A stretch of 42,593 nucleotides of DNA from assembly GCF_001014645.1 (NCBI RefSeq), contig NZ_LASZ01000032.1:1-42593 (forward strand), given 5' to 3'. Origin of the DNA: Luteimonas sp. FCS-9. Its GTDB lineage: Bacteria; Pseudomonadota; Gammaproteobacteria; Xanthomonadales; Xanthomonadaceae. Below the pieces are notes generated by a model. The model ran no database searches and was not told the origin of the DNA. It worked only from the letters and a program-made list of their open reading frames with translations. The translations under genes and the position numbers were made by a program. Of the stretch, positions 9,514 through 18,867 are shown piece by piece (within the stretch, counting starts at the first letter, position 1; each line of letters starts with the position of its first letter).

Positions 9514-10689
9514 ATGACCGAGCACGATCCCGCGAACGCCGACATCGCGCGTTTCCTCCGGCGGCTGCAGTGGGGCCTGGTGCTGGTCGCCGTGGCCTGG
9601 GTGATCGGACAGCTCGGGCCGGTGCTCACGCCGTTCGTGCTCGCCGCGCTGCTGGGCTGGCTCGGCGACCCGCTGGTCGACCGCCCCGAGCGCCGCGGCC
9701 ACTCGCGTACGCTCGCCGTCTCGCTGGTCTTCGCGTTGATGACGCTGCTGCTGGCACTGGTGCTGATCATCCTGGTGCCGATGATCGAGCGGCAGATCGT
9801 CACCCTCGTCGACAGCCTGCCGGCCTACCGCGACTGGATCATCGGAACCGCGCTGCCGTGGATCGAGCAGCGCACCGGCTACGAGGTCGTGGCCTGGCTC
9901 GACACCGACCGGCTGATCCAGCTGATCCGCGAGCACTGGCAGCAGGCCGGCGGCATCGCCGCGGCGGTGCTGGGGTATCTGTCGCGCTCGGGCTTCGCGC
10001 TGCTGGCGGTGGTCATCAACCTGGTGCTGGTGCCGATCCTGACGTTCTACTTCATGCGCGACTGGGACCTGCTGGTCGAGCGCTGCGCGTCGCTGGTGCC
10101 GCGCGACCACATCGCCACCGCGACCCGCCTCGCCCGCGAGACCAGCGAATCGCTCGGCGGCTTCCTGCGCGGGCAATTCCTGGTGATGCTCGGGCAGGGC
10201 GCGATCTACGCGGTCGGCATGTCGCTGGTCGGCCTGCGGCTGGGCCTGCTGATCGGCATGATCGCGGGCCTGATCAGCTTCATCCCGTACCTGGGCGCGA
10301 CGGTCGGCATCGCGATGGCGTTGATCGCCGCGATCGTCCAGGTCCAGGGCTTCGACTGGACGTTGCTGATCCTGATCGGCGTGGTGTTCACGATCGGCCA
10401 GCTGGTCGAGAGCTACGTGCTGACCCCGCGCCTGGTCGGCGACCGGATCGGCCTGCACCCGGCCGCGGTGATCTTCGCGGTGCTGGCCGGCGGTCAGCTG
10501 TTCGGCTTCCTGGGCATGCTGCTGGCGCTGCCGATGGCGGCGGTGGCCAACGTGCTGCTGCGCTACGCGCACGAGCGCTACACCCACAGCAGGCTGTACG
10601 CGGGCGACAAGCCGGAGATCGCGCTGTCGGGCCGCACGATCGTCGTGCCCGACGGCCGCAACGACGAGCCGGTCGATCCGACGCGATGA
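9514..10689 (+). CDS. AI-2E/PerM family transporter
   Basis: 391 residues, the usual length of AI-2E family (TqsA/PerM/YdiK) inner-membrane proteins. There are about eight hydrophobic segments: a first pair near 23-60 (LVLVAVAWVIGQLGPVL), one near 70-95, a large soluble loop, and a C-terminal cluster. That cluster contains the family signature, with VPILTFYFMRDWDLL, GFLRGQFLVMLGQGAIYAVG, LIGMIAGLISFIPYLGATVG and ESYVLTPRLVGDRIGLHPAA. The substrate cannot be read from sequence; AI-2 export is only shown for some members and others act in ion or peptide handling. AGGA at 9501-9504 serves the ATG. The stop overlaps the hda start (ATGA). Confidence 0.92.
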   Translation: MTEHDPANADIARFLRRLQWGLVLVAVAWVIGQLGPVLTPFVLAALLGWLGDPLVDRPERRGHSRTLAVSLVFALMTLLLALVLIILVPMIERQIVTLVDSLPAYRDWIIGTALPWIEQRTGYEVVAWLDTDRLIQLIREHWQQAGGIAAAVLGYLSRSGFALLAVVINLVLVPILTFYFMRDWDLLVERCASLVPRDHIATATRLARETSESLGGFLRGQFLVMLGQGAIYAVGMSLVGLRLGLLIGMIAGLISFIPYLGATVGIAMALIAAIVQVQGFDWTLLILIGVVFTIGQLVESYVLTPRLVGDRIGLHPAAVIFAVLAGGQLFGFLGMLLALPMAAVANVLLRYAHERYTHSRLYAGDKPEIALSGRTIVVPDGRNDEPVDPTR

Positions 10690-11390
10690 GCGCGCCGTCG
10701 CCGCAACTGCCGCTGGCGCTGCGCTACCCGCCGGACCAGCGGCTGGAGACGTTCGTCGCCGACGATCCGGCGCTGCTGCCGCAGCTACGCGACTTCGCGC
10801 TGGCGGGGGCGCGGCGCGCGCTGTACGTCGCCGGTCCGTCGGGCACCGGCAAGACTCACCTGGCGATCGCACTGTGCGCCGAGGCCGAGCACCTGGGACG
10901 CCGCGCGGTCTACCTGCCGCTGCGCAGCCTGGCCGGGCGGGTGCGCGCGGCCGCCGAGTCGCTGCAGGGGCACGACCTGGTCGCGGTCGACGGCCTGGAG
11001 GCGATCGCGGGCGATCGCGACGACGAGGTCGCGCTGTTCGACCTGCACAACCGGCTGCACGATGCCGGCCGCAGCGTGTTCTATACCGCCGACCAGGCGC
11101 CCGAAGCGCTGGCGCTGACGTTGCCCGACCTGCGCTCGCGCCTGGCCCAGAGCGTGCACATCGCGCTGGCCCCGCTCGACGACGATGGCCGGCACGCGTT
11201 GCTGCGCCTGCGCGCCGAGCGGCGCGGCCTGCAGGTGGATGCGGCGACGATCGACTGGCTGCTGCGCCGGGTCGACCGCGACCTGCCGGCGCTGACCGCG
11301 CTGCTCGACCGGCTCGACCACGCCTCGCTGGCCTCGCAGCGTCGTCTCACCGTGCCGTTCGTGCGCCAGGTGCTGGCCGAGGCGTCGTAG
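10686..11390 (+). CDS. hda: Hda, DnaA regulatory inactivator
   Basis: 234 residues (E. coli Hda 233). With the DNA-loaded beta clamp, Hda stimulates ATP hydrolysis by DnaA and prevents re-initiation. The N-terminal clamp-binding motif QLPLAL (7-12) is present, then an AAA+ domain with Walker A GPSGTGKT (50-57), a degenerate Walker B region ([15 protein letters not shown]), and [12 protein letters not shown], which holds the arginine-finger (box VII) region. The C-terminal lid follows. No DNA-binding domain is present, which separates it from DnaA. ATGA overlap with the transporter gene, a linkage seen in other gammaproteobacteria. Confidence 0.92.
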   Translation: MSAPSPQLPLALRYPPDQRLETFVADDPALLPQLRDFALAGARRALYVAGPSGTGKTHLAIALCAEAEHLGRRAVYLPLRSLAGRVRAAAESLQGHDLVAVDGLEAIAGDRDDEVALFDLHNRLHDAGRSVFYTADQAPEALALTLPDLRSRLAQSVHIALAPLDDDGRHALLRLRAERRGLQVDAATIDWLLRRVDRDLPALTALLDRLDHASLASQRRLTVPFVRQVLAEAS

Positions 11391-11423
11391 TCTCGGCCGG
11401 ACCGGAATGGCGCCGGTGCGGCG

Positions 11424-11942
11424 TCATTCCTTCAGGCGGGGGCGGATCGTGGCCAGGTTGCAGGGCTTGGTGGTCGAGTCGAGCTGGTGGCGGATGATCC
11501 GCTCCCAGGCGGTCGTGCATGCCGAGGTCGAACCGGGCAGGCCGAAGACGAAGGTTGCGTTCGCCAGGCCGGCGAATGCGCGCGACTGCAGCGACGAGGT
11601 GCCGATCTCCTCGAACGACACCGCGCGGAACAGTTCGCCAAAGCCGGGCATCTGCTTGTCGAGCAGCGGCAGCAGCGCCTCGGGCGTCGAGTCGCGGCCG
11701 GTGAAGCCGGTGCCGCCGGTGACCAGGACGCCATCGACGTCGGGATCGGCGATCCATTTCGAGACCAGCGCGCGCATGGCGTAGCGGTCGTCGGGCAGCA
11801 GGGCGCGCTCGGCGACGCGGTGGCCCTCGGCGCGCAGGGCGTCGGCGAGGTAGTCGCCGGAGGTGTCGTTGGCGGACGTGCGGGTGTCGGACACCGTCAG
11901 CACGCAGATGGACAGCGGGATACGTTCGTTCAGTGCGCTCAT
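11424..11942 (-). CDS. moaB: MoaB, molybdenum cofactor biosynthesis protein B
   Basis: 172 residues, like MoaB (about 170). The MoCF-binding/MogA-like fold is shown by [20 protein letters not shown] at the N-terminus, [20 protein letters not shown] in the middle, [20 protein letters not shown], and the C-terminal [20 protein letters not shown]. MogA-type enzymes adenylate molybdopterin; bacterial MoaB is homologous but its role is less clear. The length and the TLDS-less C-terminus ([14 protein letters not shown]) favour MoaB over MogA. It converges on hda with a 33-base gap and stands apart from other moa genes. Confidence 0.92.
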   Translation of the reverse strand: MSALNERIPLSICVLTVSDTRTSANDTSGDYLADALRAEGHRVAERALLPDDRYAMRALVSKWIADPDVDGVLVTGGTGFTGRDSTPEALLPLLDKQMPGFGELFRAVSFEEIGTSSLQSRAFAGLANATFVFGLPGSTSACTTAWERIIRHQLDSTTKPCNLATIRPRLKE

Positions 11943-12010
11943 GCGGCCAGATTACCACCGGCATGCACCCGCCCGGCGGCGGCCGGGCGCGGCGGATTGT
12001 CGCTGCGCGA

Positions 12011-12110
12011 CGGGCACGCCGGGACCGTGCCGCGTCGCGGCCTGACGTCCGCCTGGCCGGTCCGACACCCGGCGGGCGCTAGGACGCCGCGCTTGCCGAA
12101 ACGAGGAGCG
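12011..12110. repeat. Palindromic unit A (degenerate copy)
   Basis: It aligns with the unit at 12141-12243 over about 100 bases, with scattered substitutions; shared blocks include ACCGTGCCG, GTCGCGGCC, ACCCGGCGGGC and GAACGA/AACGAGGAGCGC-like ends. The outer arms (CACGCCGGG near 12015 and ACCCGGCGGGCGC near 12067) pair only in part, so it looks like an older, decayed copy. Confidence 0.65.
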
Positions 12111-12140
12111 CACGGCGCAGAGCGCAGAGGTGATGCGCGT

Positions 12141-12243
12141 GTGCCCGCCGGGTACCGTGCCGAGTCGCGGCCCGATATCCGCTTGGTCGGCCCGGCACCC
12201 GGCGGGCACTGGAAGCTGCCCCGTGGCGGAACGAAGAGCGCCG
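12141..12243. repeat. Palindromic unit B (intact stem)
   Basis: Perfect 13-base outer inverted repeat GTGCCCGCCGGGT (12141-12153) and ACCCGGCGGGCAC (12197-12209), with inner arms GTGCCG and CGGCAC that extend the hairpin. The following 30 bases (to GGAACGAAGAGCGC) also match unit A, so the repeated module is larger than the hairpin. It has the architecture of a REP-like or MITE-like element; no coding capacity. Confidence 0.7.
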
Positions 12244-12403
12244 GGACGCGGGAAGAGGGCGAAAGAGGGCAGGTTGACGACAGGATCCGGTGCGGTCGAT
12301 GCGCCGGCATGTGGGTCGCCGTGGTTCCGGACACGATCCCGCATGTGGCGGCACGCAACGCCGTGGCGGATCAGATCTGCTCGACCGGTGCGGGGGCGCA
12401 ACA

Positions 12404-12429
12404 CACCTCCCCCGCGCGCGGGGAGAGGT
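12404..12429. repeat. GC-rich hairpin, copy 1
   Basis: CACCTCCCCCGC followed by GCGGGGAGAGGT forms a near-perfect stem. The same CACCTCCCCCGC opening recurs at 12465-12476, pointing to a small dispersed repeat. Confidence 0.5.
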
Positions 12430-12464
12430 CGGGCAACCGTCCACGCTGCCCGAGGCGTCGAGCG

Positions 12465-12494
12465 CACCTCCCCCGCACGCGTCGGGTGGGGGCA
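12465..12494. repeat. GC-rich hairpin, copy 2
   Basis: CACCTCCCCCGC is repeated from 12404, here with the closing arm GGGTGGGGGC. The arm is imperfect, so the stem is weaker than in copy 1. Confidence 0.45.
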
Positions 12495-12530
12495 CGGGCT
12501 TGGCGCACGGTCCCGCGGCCGGTCCGTTCG

Positions 12531-12977
12531 TCAGGGTTCGAGTCGGGCCACCAGCGCCTGCCAGGCGAGGCGCGAGCGGCGGAACGGCGGCGAGCACGCG
12601 AGTCCGGTCATCGCGCCCATGCCGACGAGCATGCCGATGCCGTAGAGCACGACGTCCGCCGACCAGTGGCGGCGCGCGGTCAGGTGAGTGGCGTCGTAGG
12701 CCAGCGTCGGGACGCCGAGCCGGTTGGCGACCAGGTCGGAGATCGCGGCGCCGCCGCCCACGACCAGCATGCCGAGCGCGACGATCTCGGCCAATCCCAG
12801 TACGGTCATCAGGCCGCCGGACCCGAAGCGCGCCAGCGACCAACGCGTCCACAGCAGCATGCCGGGCCAGGCCAGCCAGAAGATCGGAGGCCCGCAGAGC
12901 CCGCCGATCAGGCCGCGCAGCAGCTCGCCCAGCATCGGGCCGATCACGGGGCTCCCATCCGCATCCGCGACACGCAC
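12531..12977 (-). CDS. Hypothetical membrane protein downstream of prfA
   Basis: 148 residues from GTG 12977 (16 bases after the prfA stop). Three hydrophobic segments are visible near residues 22-45 (GLCGPPIFWLAWPGMLLW), 55-78 (LMTVLGLAEIVALGMLVVGG) and 108-128 (VVLYGIGMLVGMGAMTGLAC). The stretch between the second and third (NRLGVPTLAYDATHLTARRH) resembles a conserved loop of small DUF-type inner-membrane proteins, but I cannot name the family with confidence. In-frame alternative starts (GTG and ATG within the first 15 codons) exist. Probably cotranscribed with hemA-prfA. Confidence 0.72.
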   Translation of the reverse strand: MRVADADGSPVIGPMLGELLRGLIGGLCGPPIFWLAWPGMLLWTRWSLARFGSGGLMTVLGLAEIVALGMLVVGGGAAISDLVANRLGVPTLAYDATHLTARRHWSADVVLYGIGMLVGMGAMTGLACSPPFRRSRLAWQALVARLEP

Positions 12978-12993
12978 GGGGCGTGACGCGCCG

Positions 12994-14076
12994 TCATTGC
13001 GCGGTCAGTTGCGCCAGCGCGTCGGCCTGGTGTTCCTGCGACAGCCGGTCGACGAGCGGTTCGAGCTGGCCTTCGAGCACGTTGGGAAGGTCGTAGAGCG
13101 TGAGGCCCTCGACGCGGTGGTCGGTGATCCGGCCCTGGGGATAGTTGTAGGTGCGGATGCGCTGGCTGCGGTCGCCGCTGCCGACCTGCAGCCGGCGGAT
13201 CTGCGCCGTCGCGGCCGCGCGGCGCTCGGCCTCGGCCTCGGCCAGCATCGCGCGCAGGCGCTTCATCGCCTTGTCGCGGTTGGCGTGCTGGCTGCGCTCG
13301 GTCTGCGACTCGACCACGGTGCCGGTCGGCACGTGGGTGATGCGGATCGCCGAGTCGGTCTTGTTGACGTGCTGGCCGCCGGCGCCCGAGGAGCGGAAGG
13401 TGTCGACCTTCAGGTCGGCCGGGCTGAGCACGATGTCGGCGGCCTCGTCCTCGATCGGGATGATCGCCACGGTCGCGGCCGAGGTGTGGATGCGCCCCTG
13501 CGATTCGGTCTCGGGCACGCGCTGCACGCGGTGGGTGCCCGACTCGAACTTCAGCCGCGCGTAGGCGCCGGCGCCGTCGACGCTGGCGACGATCTCGCGG
13601 AAGCCGCCGTGCTCGCCCGGGCTGGCCGATTCCACCTCGACCCGCCAGCCGTTGCGTTCGGCGAAGCGCTGATACATCCGGAACAGGTCGCCGGCGAAGA
13701 TCGCGGCCTCGTCGCCGCCGGTGCCGGCGCGGATTTCCAGGTACAGGCCGCCCTCGTCGCGGGCGTCGCGTGGGACCAGCAGCGCCAGCAGTTCGGCCTC
13801 CAGCGCCTCGAGCCGCGCGGTCGCCGCGGCGATCTCCTCCTCGGCGAGCTCGCGCATGTCGGCGTCGTCGAGCATCGTGCGCGCGGCGGCAAGGTCGGCG
13901 TGGGTGGCCCGCTCCTTCGCCAGCGCCGCCGACAGCGGCTCGAGCTGCGCGAACTCGCGCGACAGCGCGCGGTAGCGACCCTGGTCGGCGACCGTGGCCG
14001 GATCGGAGAGCAGGCGTTCGACCTCGTCGCGGCGCTCGGCCAGGGCCTCGAGCTTAACGCGCAGGGTCGGCAGCAT
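12994..14076 (-). CDS. prfA: Peptide chain release factor 1 (RF1)
   Basis: 360 residues, the same as E. coli RF1, reading UAA/UAG stops. The start ATG 14076 is chosen because it puts GGQ at residues 233-235 and the PxT stop-codon recognition tripeptide at 188-190, as in E. coli, and has GGA nine bases upstream; ATG 14082 is the alternative. PxT is PET here, a common variant. The peptidyl-hydrolase motif [15 protein letters not shown] is intact. The start lies within the last codons of hemA, a hemA-prfA coupling found across gammaproteobacteria. Confidence 0.96.
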   Translation of the reverse strand: MLPTLRVKLEALAERRDEVERLLSDPATVADQGRYRALSREFAQLEPLSAALAKERATHADLAAARTMLDDADMRELAEEEIAAATARLEALEAELLALLVPRDARDEGGLYLEIRAGTGGDEAAIFAGDLFRMYQRFAERNGWRVEVESASPGEHGGFREIVASVDGAGAYARLKFESGTHRVQRVPETESQGRIHTSAATVAIIPIEDEAADIVLSPADLKVDTFRSSGAGGQHVNKTDSAIRITHVPTGTVVESQTERSQHANRDKAMKRLRAMLAEAEAERRAAATAQIRRLQVGSGDRSQRIRTYNYPQGRITDHRVEGLTLYDLPNVLEGQLEPLVDRLSQEHQADALAQLTAQ

Positions 14077-15352
14077 CGGCATCGGTCCGGGCGGGGGCGG
14101 GCGGCAGCAGCCGGTCGAGGCTGTCGGCCAGCGCATCGTCGCCGCGCAGCGCGGCCTCGCGCAGGGCGGCGGTGGGCAGGTGCAGCAGCCGGTTGGTCAG
14201 CGTGTGGGCGAGCAGTTCGAGCACCGCCTCGGGCGGTTGGCCGGCGGCCAGTTGCTGGCGGGCGCGCGCCAGCGACTCGCTGCGGATCGCATCGCCATGC
14301 GCGCGCAGCCGCTTGACCGGCGCCAGCCGGGCGCTCGCCGCCCGCGTCTCGCCGTAGCGGCTGACCTGCAGGTCGATGATCGCCTCGGCATCGCCGGCGG
14401 CCTCGCGCCGGCTGCGCCGGTTGTCGTCGAGCGTGCGTTCGAGGTCGTCGACGGTGTACAGGAACACGTCGCGCAGGTCGGCGACGTCGGGCGCGATGTC
14501 GCGCGGCACCGCCAGGTCCATCAGCAGCATCGGGCGGTGCTTGCGCGCGGCCAGCGCGGCGGCGACCTGCGGCCGGGTCAGCACCGGCTCGCGGCTGGCG
14601 GTCGCCGAGAACACGATGTCGGCCAGGAACAGGTGGCGGTCGATCTCGTCGAGCGGCAGCGCGATGCCGCCGTGCCGCGCGGCCAGTTCCTGGGCGTGGG
14701 CGTAGGTGCGGTTGGCGACCAGCAGCCGCTTGACCTTGGCCTGCGCCAGGTGCCGGGCCGCCAGCTCGATGGTCTCGCCGGCACCGACCAGCAGCACCGC
14801 CGAATCCGACGGCCGCGCGAACGACTCCTGCGCCAGCCGCACGGCGAGCGATGCGACCGAGACCGGGCTGTTGCCGATCCGGGTCTCGCTGCGCGCACGC
14901 TTGGCGGTCACGAACGCGTGCTGGAACACGCGGTCGAGCTCGCCGCCGAGCGTGCCGGCGCTGCGCGCGGTGGCCCAGGCCTGCTTGACCTGGCCCAGGA
15001 TCTGCGGCTCGCCGAGCACCAGCGAGTCCAGCCCCGTCGCGACCCGAAACAGGTGGCGGACCGCATCGTCGTCGCGGTGGCGGTAGAGATAGGCGTCGAG
15101 CGAGCCGCCACTGGTGCCGCCGTCCTGGTCGGGATGGGCGGCCAGCCAGTGCGCCAGCGCGCTGCCGTCGTCGTCGGCCACCGCATAGAGTTCGGTGCGG
15201 TTGCAGGTCGACAGCAGCGCGACCTCGCGCACCGGGGGCAGCGATTTGAGTTCGGCCAGCGCTGTCTGCAGCGCGTCCCCGGAGAACGCGACGCGCTCGC
15301 GCAGGGCGACCGGCGCGGTCTGGTGGTTGATGCCGAGGGCGTACAGACTCAT
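14054..15352 (-). CDS. hemA: Glutamyl-tRNA reductase
   Basis: 432 residues (usual about 420). It reduces Glu-tRNA(Glu) to glutamate-1-semialdehyde, the first step of C5-pathway tetrapyrrole synthesis. [20 protein letters not shown] opens the protein. Catalytic Cys50 lies in [32 protein letters not shown] and the Rossmann GAGE ([17 protein letters not shown]) follow, then DLAVPRDI, with a C-terminal dimerisation helix. ATG 15352 is the only sensible start. It faces the TPR gene (start 15446) divergently across 93 bases, and prfA overlaps its 3' end by 23 bases. Confidence 0.97.
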   Translation of the reverse strand: MSLYALGINHQTAPVALRERVAFSGDALQTALAELKSLPPVREVALLSTCNRTELYAVADDDGSALAHWLAAHPDQDGGTSGGSLDAYLYRHRDDDAVRHLFRVATGLDSLVLGEPQILGQVKQAWATARSAGTLGGELDRVFQHAFVTAKRARSETRIGNSPVSVASLAVRLAQESFARPSDSAVLLVGAGETIELAARHLAQAKVKRLLVANRTYAHAQELAARHGGIALPLDEIDRHLFLADIVFSATASREPVLTRPQVAAALAARKHRPMLLMDLAVPRDIAPDVADLRDVFLYTVDDLERTLDDNRRSRREAAGDAEAIIDLQVSRYGETRAASARLAPVKRLRAHGDAIRSESLARARQQLAAGQPPEAVLELLAHTLTNRLLHLPTAALREAALRGDDALADSLDRLLPPAPARTDADAADPAR

Positions 15353-15445
15353 GGGCTGGCGGGCCCTCCAGGGATGCCTCATCCCGTTCAGGCGCTTGCG
15401 ATAAGCTTCCGGTGAAGCGCCCATTTTACGGCCCGGTTGCCCCAG

Positions 15446-17143
15446 ATGCCCGTTTTCGATTCCGTCCCGGTCGCGCGGCTGCGCGCGGCCCTGCTGGTGC
15501 CGCTGCTCGGCATCGCCTGCGCGGCGCAGGCGCAGCGCCCGGCCGACGCCGCCGCCGATCCGCTCAGCAGCGACGTCCTGGGCGCCACGCTGGCCGGCGA
15601 ATTCGCGGTCCAGGCCGGGCGGCTGGACGAAGCGGCCGACTGGTACCTGGACGCGGCCCGCCATTCGGACGGCGACGCGGGCTTGGCCGAGCGCGCGACC
15701 CGCATTGCGCTGCTGGCCGGCGACGACCGCCGCGCCGGCCAGGCGCTGGACCTGTGGCGGCGCAATGCCCCCGACTCGCTGCCGATGCGTGCCGCCGAGG
15801 CGACGCTGTCGCTGCGCAACGGCCGCGACCGCGCCGCGCGCCGCCAGCTCGAGGACCTGCTGCGCAGCGGCGACGCGACCGGCTGGCGCCACGCGTTCAC
15901 GGTGCTCTCGGGTGGCGGTCGCGACCCGGTGCAGGCCGCGCGGCTGCTCGAGCGGATCGTCGCCGACGGCGCGATTCCCGACGAACTGCAGGCCTGGATG
16001 GCGTTCGGCGGGCTCGCCCAGCGACTGGACCGCCCCGACCTGACCGAGCGCATCCTCGACAACATCGTCGCCCGGTTCCCCGGCGAGCCGCGGGTCGCAC
16101 TGCTGCGCGCCGGCCAGCTGCGCGAATCCGGGCGCACCGACGAGGCCCGCGCTGCGCTGGCGGCGATGGCCGACGCCGCGCTGGCCGCGCCTGACCTGCG
16201 CCTGGCGATCGCCGGCGAATACGAGGCGATGGGCGACCTCGACGCCGCCGAGGCCACGCTGGCCGCCGGGCCGCAGGACGGCCGGAGCTATGTGCTGCGG
16301 GCCTCGCTGCTGGCGCGGGCCCAGGACAAGGCGCGGCTGGCGGCGCTGTACGACGAGGTCAAGGCCGTGGCGCTGGCGCCCAATCCCGCGCAGCGGCTGC
16401 TGCTGGGCCAGATGGCCGAGTACCTGGAGCAGTACGACGAGGCGCTGGAGTGGTACGAGGCGGTGCCCGGCGGTGCCGAGCGCTTCCAGGCGCGGCTGCG
16501 CGGCGCCCGGGTGCTGCACGAGCTCGACCGGCGCGACGAGGCCTGGTCCCGGCTGCGCGCGCTGCAGTCCGACGGCGCGGCCGACGACGAATTCCGCCGC
16601 AGCGCCTATCTGCTCGAGGCCGAGCTGCGCCAGTCGGCCGACGATCCGGCCGAGCTCGACGCCTACAACCGCGGCCTGGCGGCGATGCCCGACGACCCGG
16701 CGCTGCTCTACGCGCGCGCACTGATGTGGGAGCGCCGCGACGACATCCCGCGCGCCGAGGCCGACCTGCGCCGCGTCCTGGTCGCCGACCCGGAGAACGT
16801 CGCCGCGCTCAATGCGCTGGGCTACACGCTCGCCGACCGCACCAACCGCTACACCGAGGCGCTGGAGCTGATCGACCGCGCGCGCGTGGCCGAGCCCGAC
16901 AATGCCGCGATCGTCGACAGCTACGGCTGGGTGCTCTACCGGCTCGGCCGGCATGCCGAGGCGCTGGTGGAACTGCGCCGCGCCTATTCGATGATGAAGG
17001 ACGCCGAAGTTGCCGCGCATATCGGCCAGGTGCTGTGGGCGCTGGGCCGCCAGGACGAGGCGCGCAAGTATTTCGACGAGGCCCGCGCGATCGACCCGGA
17101 GAACCGGTCGTTGCTGCGCGCGCTGGAGGTCACCGGCGCATGA
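15446..17143 (+). CDS. Exported tetratricopeptide-repeat protein
   Basis: 565 residues from ATG 15446 (a TTG three codons earlier at 15437 is possible). A signal peptide (about 1-30, [15 protein letters not shown]) is followed by TPR-like helical pairs throughout. The clearest units are [19 protein letters not shown] near the N-terminus, [16 protein letters not shown] in the middle, and near the C-terminus [40 protein letters not shown] and [19 protein letters not shown]. It is probably a periplasmic or outer-membrane-facing scaffold. The stop overlaps the lolB start (ATGA), and this TPR-lolB-ispE order is conserved among gammaproteobacteria, suggesting an envelope biogenesis role. Confidence 0.88.
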   Translation: MPVFDSVPVARLRAALLVPLLGIACAAQAQRPADAAADPLSSDVLGATLAGEFAVQAGRLDEAADWYLDAARHSDGDAGLAERATRIALLAGDDRRAGQALDLWRRNAPDSLPMRAAEATLSLRNGRDRAARRQLEDLLRSGDATGWRHAFTVLSGGGRDPVQAARLLERIVADGAIPDELQAWMAFGGLAQRLDRPDLTERILDNIVARFPGEPRVALLRAGQLRESGRTDEARAALAAMADAALAAPDLRLAIAGEYEAMGDLDAAEATLAAGPQDGRSYVLRASLLARAQDKARLAALYDEVKAVALAPNPAQRLLLGQMAEYLEQYDEALEWYEAVPGGAERFQARLRGARVLHELDRRDEAWSRLRALQSDGAADDEFRRSAYLLEAELRQSADDPAELDAYNRGLAAMPDDPALLYARALMWERRDDIPRAEADLRRVLVADPENVAALNALGYTLADRTNRYTEALELIDRARVAEPDNAAIVDSYGWVLYRLGRHAEALVELRRAYSMMKDAEVAAHIGQVLWALGRQDEARKYFDEARAIDPENRSLLRALEVTGA

Positions 17144-17808
17144 GGCGGTGGACGGGAATGCCGGTGCTCGCGCTGGTCGCCGTGTTGTCGGCCTGCACCA
17201 GCGTGCCGGTCCGGCCGCCGGCGCAGGTCGCCCGGCTCGACGCCGGCGCGCAGGCTGCCGCCGACGCCCGGCTCGCCGCCCGCGAGGCCGCGGTGCGCGG
17301 CCTCCCCGAGCTCGGATTCGCCGGACGCGTCGCGATGTCCAACGGCCGCGACGGCGGCAGCGGCCGCATCGAATGGCAGCAGGCCGGCCCGCGCTACCGG
17401 GTCGTGCTCGGCGCGCCGGTCACGCGCCAGAGCTGGCAGCTCGAGGGCGGGCCGGAGGGCGCGCGGCTCGACGGCCTCGACGACGGCCCCCGCGAGGGCG
17501 CCGACGTGGGGCAGTTGCTGTGGGAGGCGACCGGGTTCGAGGTCCCGGTCGCGGCGATGGCGGCCTGGGCCGCCGGCACGCGCGCCGACGCCGCGCTGTC
17601 GGGCGAGGCCGAGGTCGACTACGACGCCGCGGGGCGCCTGGCGCGCCTGCGGCAGGACGGTTGGACCATCGACTATCTGGACTGGCAGCCCGACACGGCC
17701 GGCGCGCTGGCGTTGCCGACCCGCATCAACGCCGAGCGCGGCACCGCGCGGGTGCGGCTGGTGGTCGACGCCTGGACACTGCCCGAAACCGCGCCCGCCG
17801 CGCCGTGA
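17140..17808 (+). CDS. lolB: LolB, outer membrane lipoprotein insertase
   Basis: 222 residues. LolB is itself a lipoprotein; it receives lipoproteins from LolA and inserts them in the outer membrane. The lipobox LSAC (Cys19) ends the signal peptide ([13 protein letters not shown]). The residue after Cys is Thr, so no Asp+2 retention signal, consistent with outer-membrane sorting. The mature domain has the LolB strands [39 protein letters not shown] and [16 protein letters not shown], ending with [19 protein letters not shown]. It overlaps both neighbours (ATGA with the TPR gene, GTGA with ispE). Confidence 0.93.
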   Translation: MRRWTGMPVLALVAVLSACTSVPVRPPAQVARLDAGAQAAADARLAAREAAVRGLPELGFAGRVAMSNGRDGGSGRIEWQQAGPRYRVVLGAPVTRQSWQLEGGPEGARLDGLDDGPREGADVGQLLWEATGFEVPVAAMAAWAAGTRADAALSGEAEVDYDAAGRLARLRQDGWTIDYLDWQPDTAGALALPTRINAERGTARVRLVVDAWTLPETAPAAP

Positions 17809-18683
17809 CCGGGGTGGATGAGGGCGCCGGCTGGTCGAGCTGGCCGGCCCCGGCCAAGCTCAACCTGTTCCTGCGCATCACCGGCCGACGCCCGGATGGC
17901 TACCACGCGCTGCAGACGGTGTTCCGGATCCTGGACTGGGGCGACACGGTGCGCCTGCGATGCCGCGACGACGGCCGCATCTGCCGGATCGGCGCCTCGG
18001 TCCCGGGGCTGGCCGAGGAGGACGACCTCGTTGTCCGGGCGGCGCGTGCGTTGCAGGAGGCCGCAAACTGCGGTCATGGTGCGGACATCGTCGTCGAAAA
18101 GCGCATTCCGACCGGCGCCGGGCTCGGCGGCGGCTCCTCGGATGCGGCGACGGTGCTGCGCGCGCTCGACCGCCTGTGGCGGACCGGGCTGGGGGAGGAC
18201 CGGCTGGCCGCGCTGGGCTTGGCGCTGGGGGCCGACGTGCCGGTGTTCGTGCGTGGCCGCAATGCCTGGGCCGAGGGCGTGGGCGAAACGCTGACGCCGG
18301 TCGCGTTGCCCCCGGCCTGGTACCTGCTCGCCGACCCCGGCGTGCACGTGAACACCGCCGGCCTGTTCCAGGCCGCTGAATTGACGCGAAATGCCCGGCC
18401 CGCGACAATGGCCGACTTCGTTTCAGGTGCATCGCTCGGCAACGCGTTCGAGCCGGTCCTGCGGCGTCGCGAACCGGCCGTCGAGGCGGTGTTCGCCGCG
18501 CTCGCGACGATCGGCACGCCACGCCTGACCGGGACGGGCAGCGGCTGCTTCGTCGAATTCGCCTCCCGCGAGTCCGCCGAGGCGGCCCAGGCGCAGATCG
18601 CGTCGCGGGTCGACACCCGCGTCGTCGCCGGCGCCGCCCGCTCGCCGCTGCTCGAGGCACTGGAGACGGGGATTCGGGATTAG
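17805..18683 (+). CDS. ispE: 4-diphosphocytidyl-2-C-methyl-D-erythritol kinase
   Basis: 292 residues (usual 283-289). ATP-dependent phosphorylation of CDP-ME in the MEP isoprenoid pathway. GHMP-kinase signatures: [20 protein letters not shown] at the N-terminus (Lys18), the glycine-rich ATP loop [16 protein letters not shown] (102-117), [10 protein letters not shown] with Asp144, and C-terminal [12 protein letters not shown]. The GTG at 17805 overlaps the lolB stop. The last residues (GIRD) and the TAG stop are encoded by the left arm of the 7-base-repeat element that follows, so the native C-terminus has been overwritten by repeat sequence. Confidence 0.95.
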   Translation: MTGVDEGAGWSSWPAPAKLNLFLRITGRRPDGYHALQTVFRILDWGDTVRLRCRDDGRICRIGASVPGLAEEDDLVVRAARALQEAANCGHGADIVVEKRIPTGAGLGGGSSDAATVLRALDRLWRTGLGEDRLAALGLALGADVPVFVRGRNAWAEGVGETLTPVALPPAWYLLADPGVHVNTAGLFQAAELTRNARPATMADFVSGASLGNAFEPVLRRREPAVEAVFAALATIGTPRLTGTGSGCFVEFASRESAEAAQAQIASRVDTRVVAGAARSPLLEALETGIRD

Positions 18684-18730
18684 GGATCGAGGCCAGCGCC
18701 TTCCCATTCCCGAATCCCGAATCCCGTTTC
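18665..18730. repeat. Heptad inverted-repeat element 1 (ispE / tRNA-Gln)
   Basis: The left arm (18665-18687) is built of GGGGATTC, GGGATTA, GGGATCG; the right arm (18706-18730) reads as CCCGAAT units in the reverse sense. The arms pair over about 23 bases with few mismatches. The left arm includes the ispE stop codon and the right arm ends one base before the tRNA-Gln acceptor stem. Confidence 0.85.
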
Positions 18731-18731
18731 A

Positions 18732-18807
18732 AGGGGCGTCGCCAAGTGGTTAAGGCACCGGGTTTTGATCCCGGCATTCGCAGGTTCGAATCCTGCCGCC
18801 CCTGCCA
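18732..18807 (+). tRNA. tRNA-Gln (UUG)
   Basis: The cloverleaf folds with acceptor AGGGGCG / CGCCCCT, anticodon loop TTTTGAT (anticodon TTG), T-arm CAGGTTCGAATCCTG, discriminator G and encoded CCA (18805-18807). It lies between ispE and prs, as in many gammaproteobacteria, probably cotranscribed. A hairpin CCGCGC-ATGT-GCGCGG (18811-18826) follows without a T run. Confidence 0.97.
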
Positions 18808-18867
18808 TGCCCGCGCATGTGCGCGGTCCCTCCATCCGCTCGGTCAGAGCGACGCGGAATCTCCGAC

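Larger units (their letters stand above)
11943..12530. other. 588-base repeat-rich spacer
   Basis: No convincing gene lies here: the open frames are low-complexity Arg/Pro/Gly and have no family resemblance. It contains two related palindromic units of about 100 bases (12011 and 12141) and two copies of a CACCTCCCCCGC-led hairpin (12404 and 12465), each listed separately. The moaB promoter must lie at its left end, but I cannot assign it. Confidence 0.7.

Noticed and set aside
11943..12530. Possible small genes in the moaB spacer
   Set aside because: Open frames exist on both strands but follow the repeats, are Arg/Pro-rich and have no start context or family match.
13507..13515. PET instead of PAT/PVT in the RF1 recognition loop
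   Set aside because: PxT with Glu in the middle is common in bacterial RF1 (for example Bacillus-type sequences), so it is not evidence of altered stop-codon reading.
14054..17020. hemA extended upstream to a 988-residue protein
   Set aside because: The extension lies antisense to the TPR gene and has no resemblance to any family; the conserved HemA N-terminus starts at 15352.
18665..18730. Element 1 as a CRISPR-like or simple tandem repeat
   Set aside because: Units are 7 bases, arranged as inverted arms without spacers or cas genes; better described as a heptad hairpin.
18811..18826. Terminator after tRNA-Gln
   Set aside because: The CCGCGC-ATGT-GCGCGG stem has no T run and prs follows in 42 bases with no clear promoter, so readthrough is more likely.
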